The notes beneath the pieces were generated by a model. That model was given only the letters and a program-made list of their open reading frames with translations. It did no database searches and was not told the origin of the DNA. A program made the position numbers and the translations under genes. From NCBI GenBank assembly GCA_905221605.1, contig CAJNDS010001624.1, forward strand, positions 455,501 to 519,500: a stretch of 64,000 nt of DNA. The letters are read 5' to 3'. Source of the stretch: Symbiodinium natans (Eukaryota > Sar > Dinophyceae > Suessiales > Symbiodiniaceae). How positions within the stretch are numbered: position 1 is the stretch's first letter; each line of letters opens with the position of its first letter. Below, one piece after another: positions 63,630-64,000 of the stretch.

Positions 63630-63728
63630 GGAGGCGCATGGGCAGTTATGAGTAGGCTTAGAAGGAAGGTAACCTATAATGAGGTGCCTTGTAACCCTAC
63701 TTAGAACTAGCCATGAACCTTCAAGCAG
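63630..63728. mobile_element. Family C element
   Basis: CTCGGAGGCGCATGGGCAGT, AGGTAACCTATAATGAGG, CCATGAACCTTCAAGCA. Confidence 0.52.
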
Positions 63729-64000
63729 GTAGGGCTCCTGGGGCATGACCAACAGCCATTTTATTTTGACCTTCTGAAGCAAAGCCTCGACACTAAGCCC
63801 TAAGCCCTAAACCCTGAACCCAAAACAATCCTTTTGCATAAGCCCTAAACCCTAAATCCTAAACCCTAAGCAGCTTGCCCACCCAAGATGTAGCTTTCTT
63901 GACGCCTCGTTAATACAATGACTCTGACGGTTTCGACTCCACGGACACTGCGGTGGAAGCTTAGTAGCCCAAGAACCATATGGAGGTTTCCGAAAATCGG

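Larger units (their letters stand above)
54345..64000. other. Gene-free repeat region 4
   Basis: Small elements and telomere-type arrays resume immediately right of the membrane-protein gene. Families A, B, C, D, F, G, J and L are present, with a cluster of five B elements or fragments at 56.07-58.98 kb. No gene is supported. Confidence 0.65.

Overview
The window looks like dinoflagellate nuclear DNA, probably Symbiodiniaceae-like. This is an inference from four things: arrays of the 7-mer TTTAGGG and its complement CCCTAAA scattered in both orientations; a dense population of short inverted-repeat elements; genes in same-strand blocks with non-GT splice donors; and Lys/Ala-rich and transposase-like proteins of types I associate with dinoflagellate genomes. 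No spliced-leader sequence, rRNA or convincing tRNA was found, so the taxon is not proven.

Layout. 1-33 kb and 54.4-64 kb are a sea of repeats with no gene I can support: about fifty interstitial telomere-type arrays (also TTTTAGGG, TTTGGGG, TTTATAGGG and TTATAAGGG variants) and at least ten families of MITE-like elements of roughly 80-150 bp, called A to M here. Several are nested inside each other, which exposes target duplications (TA for families A and C, ATAG for B, CTAACT for P). From about 31 to 54.5 kb these small elements are absent and all supportable genes lie there.

The main object is a candidate 11.8-kb DNA transposon at 36328-48092, bounded by a perfect 28-bp terminal inverted repeat. 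It carries four plus-strand genes: a Lys-rich protein (36907-38451); a five-exon RNA-binding protein with an RRM, a Pro-rich linker, an acidic stretch and an RS tail (39158-40788); a multi-exon Lys/Ala-rich protein (42436 to at least 44816); and a transposase-like protein with a probable frameshift (45232-47236). About ten 44-bp tandem repeats lie between the last gene and the right terminus. The left end cuts a palindromic duplicated gene fragment exactly at the first base of the inverted repeat, so that boundary has independent support. I infer that the transposase-like gene, perhaps with the Lys/Ala-rich partner, moves the element, and that the RRM/RS and Lys-rich proteins are accessory or cargo.

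The flanks hold decayed minus-strand copies of a small gene family (35.75-36.2 kb and 48.1-49.06 kb), two palindromes, three minisatellites (49.4-51.4 kb) and a convergent minus-strand gene for a four-helix membrane protein (51812-54340). Its intron is bordered by a 9-bp direct repeat, as expected for an inserted, introner-like intron.
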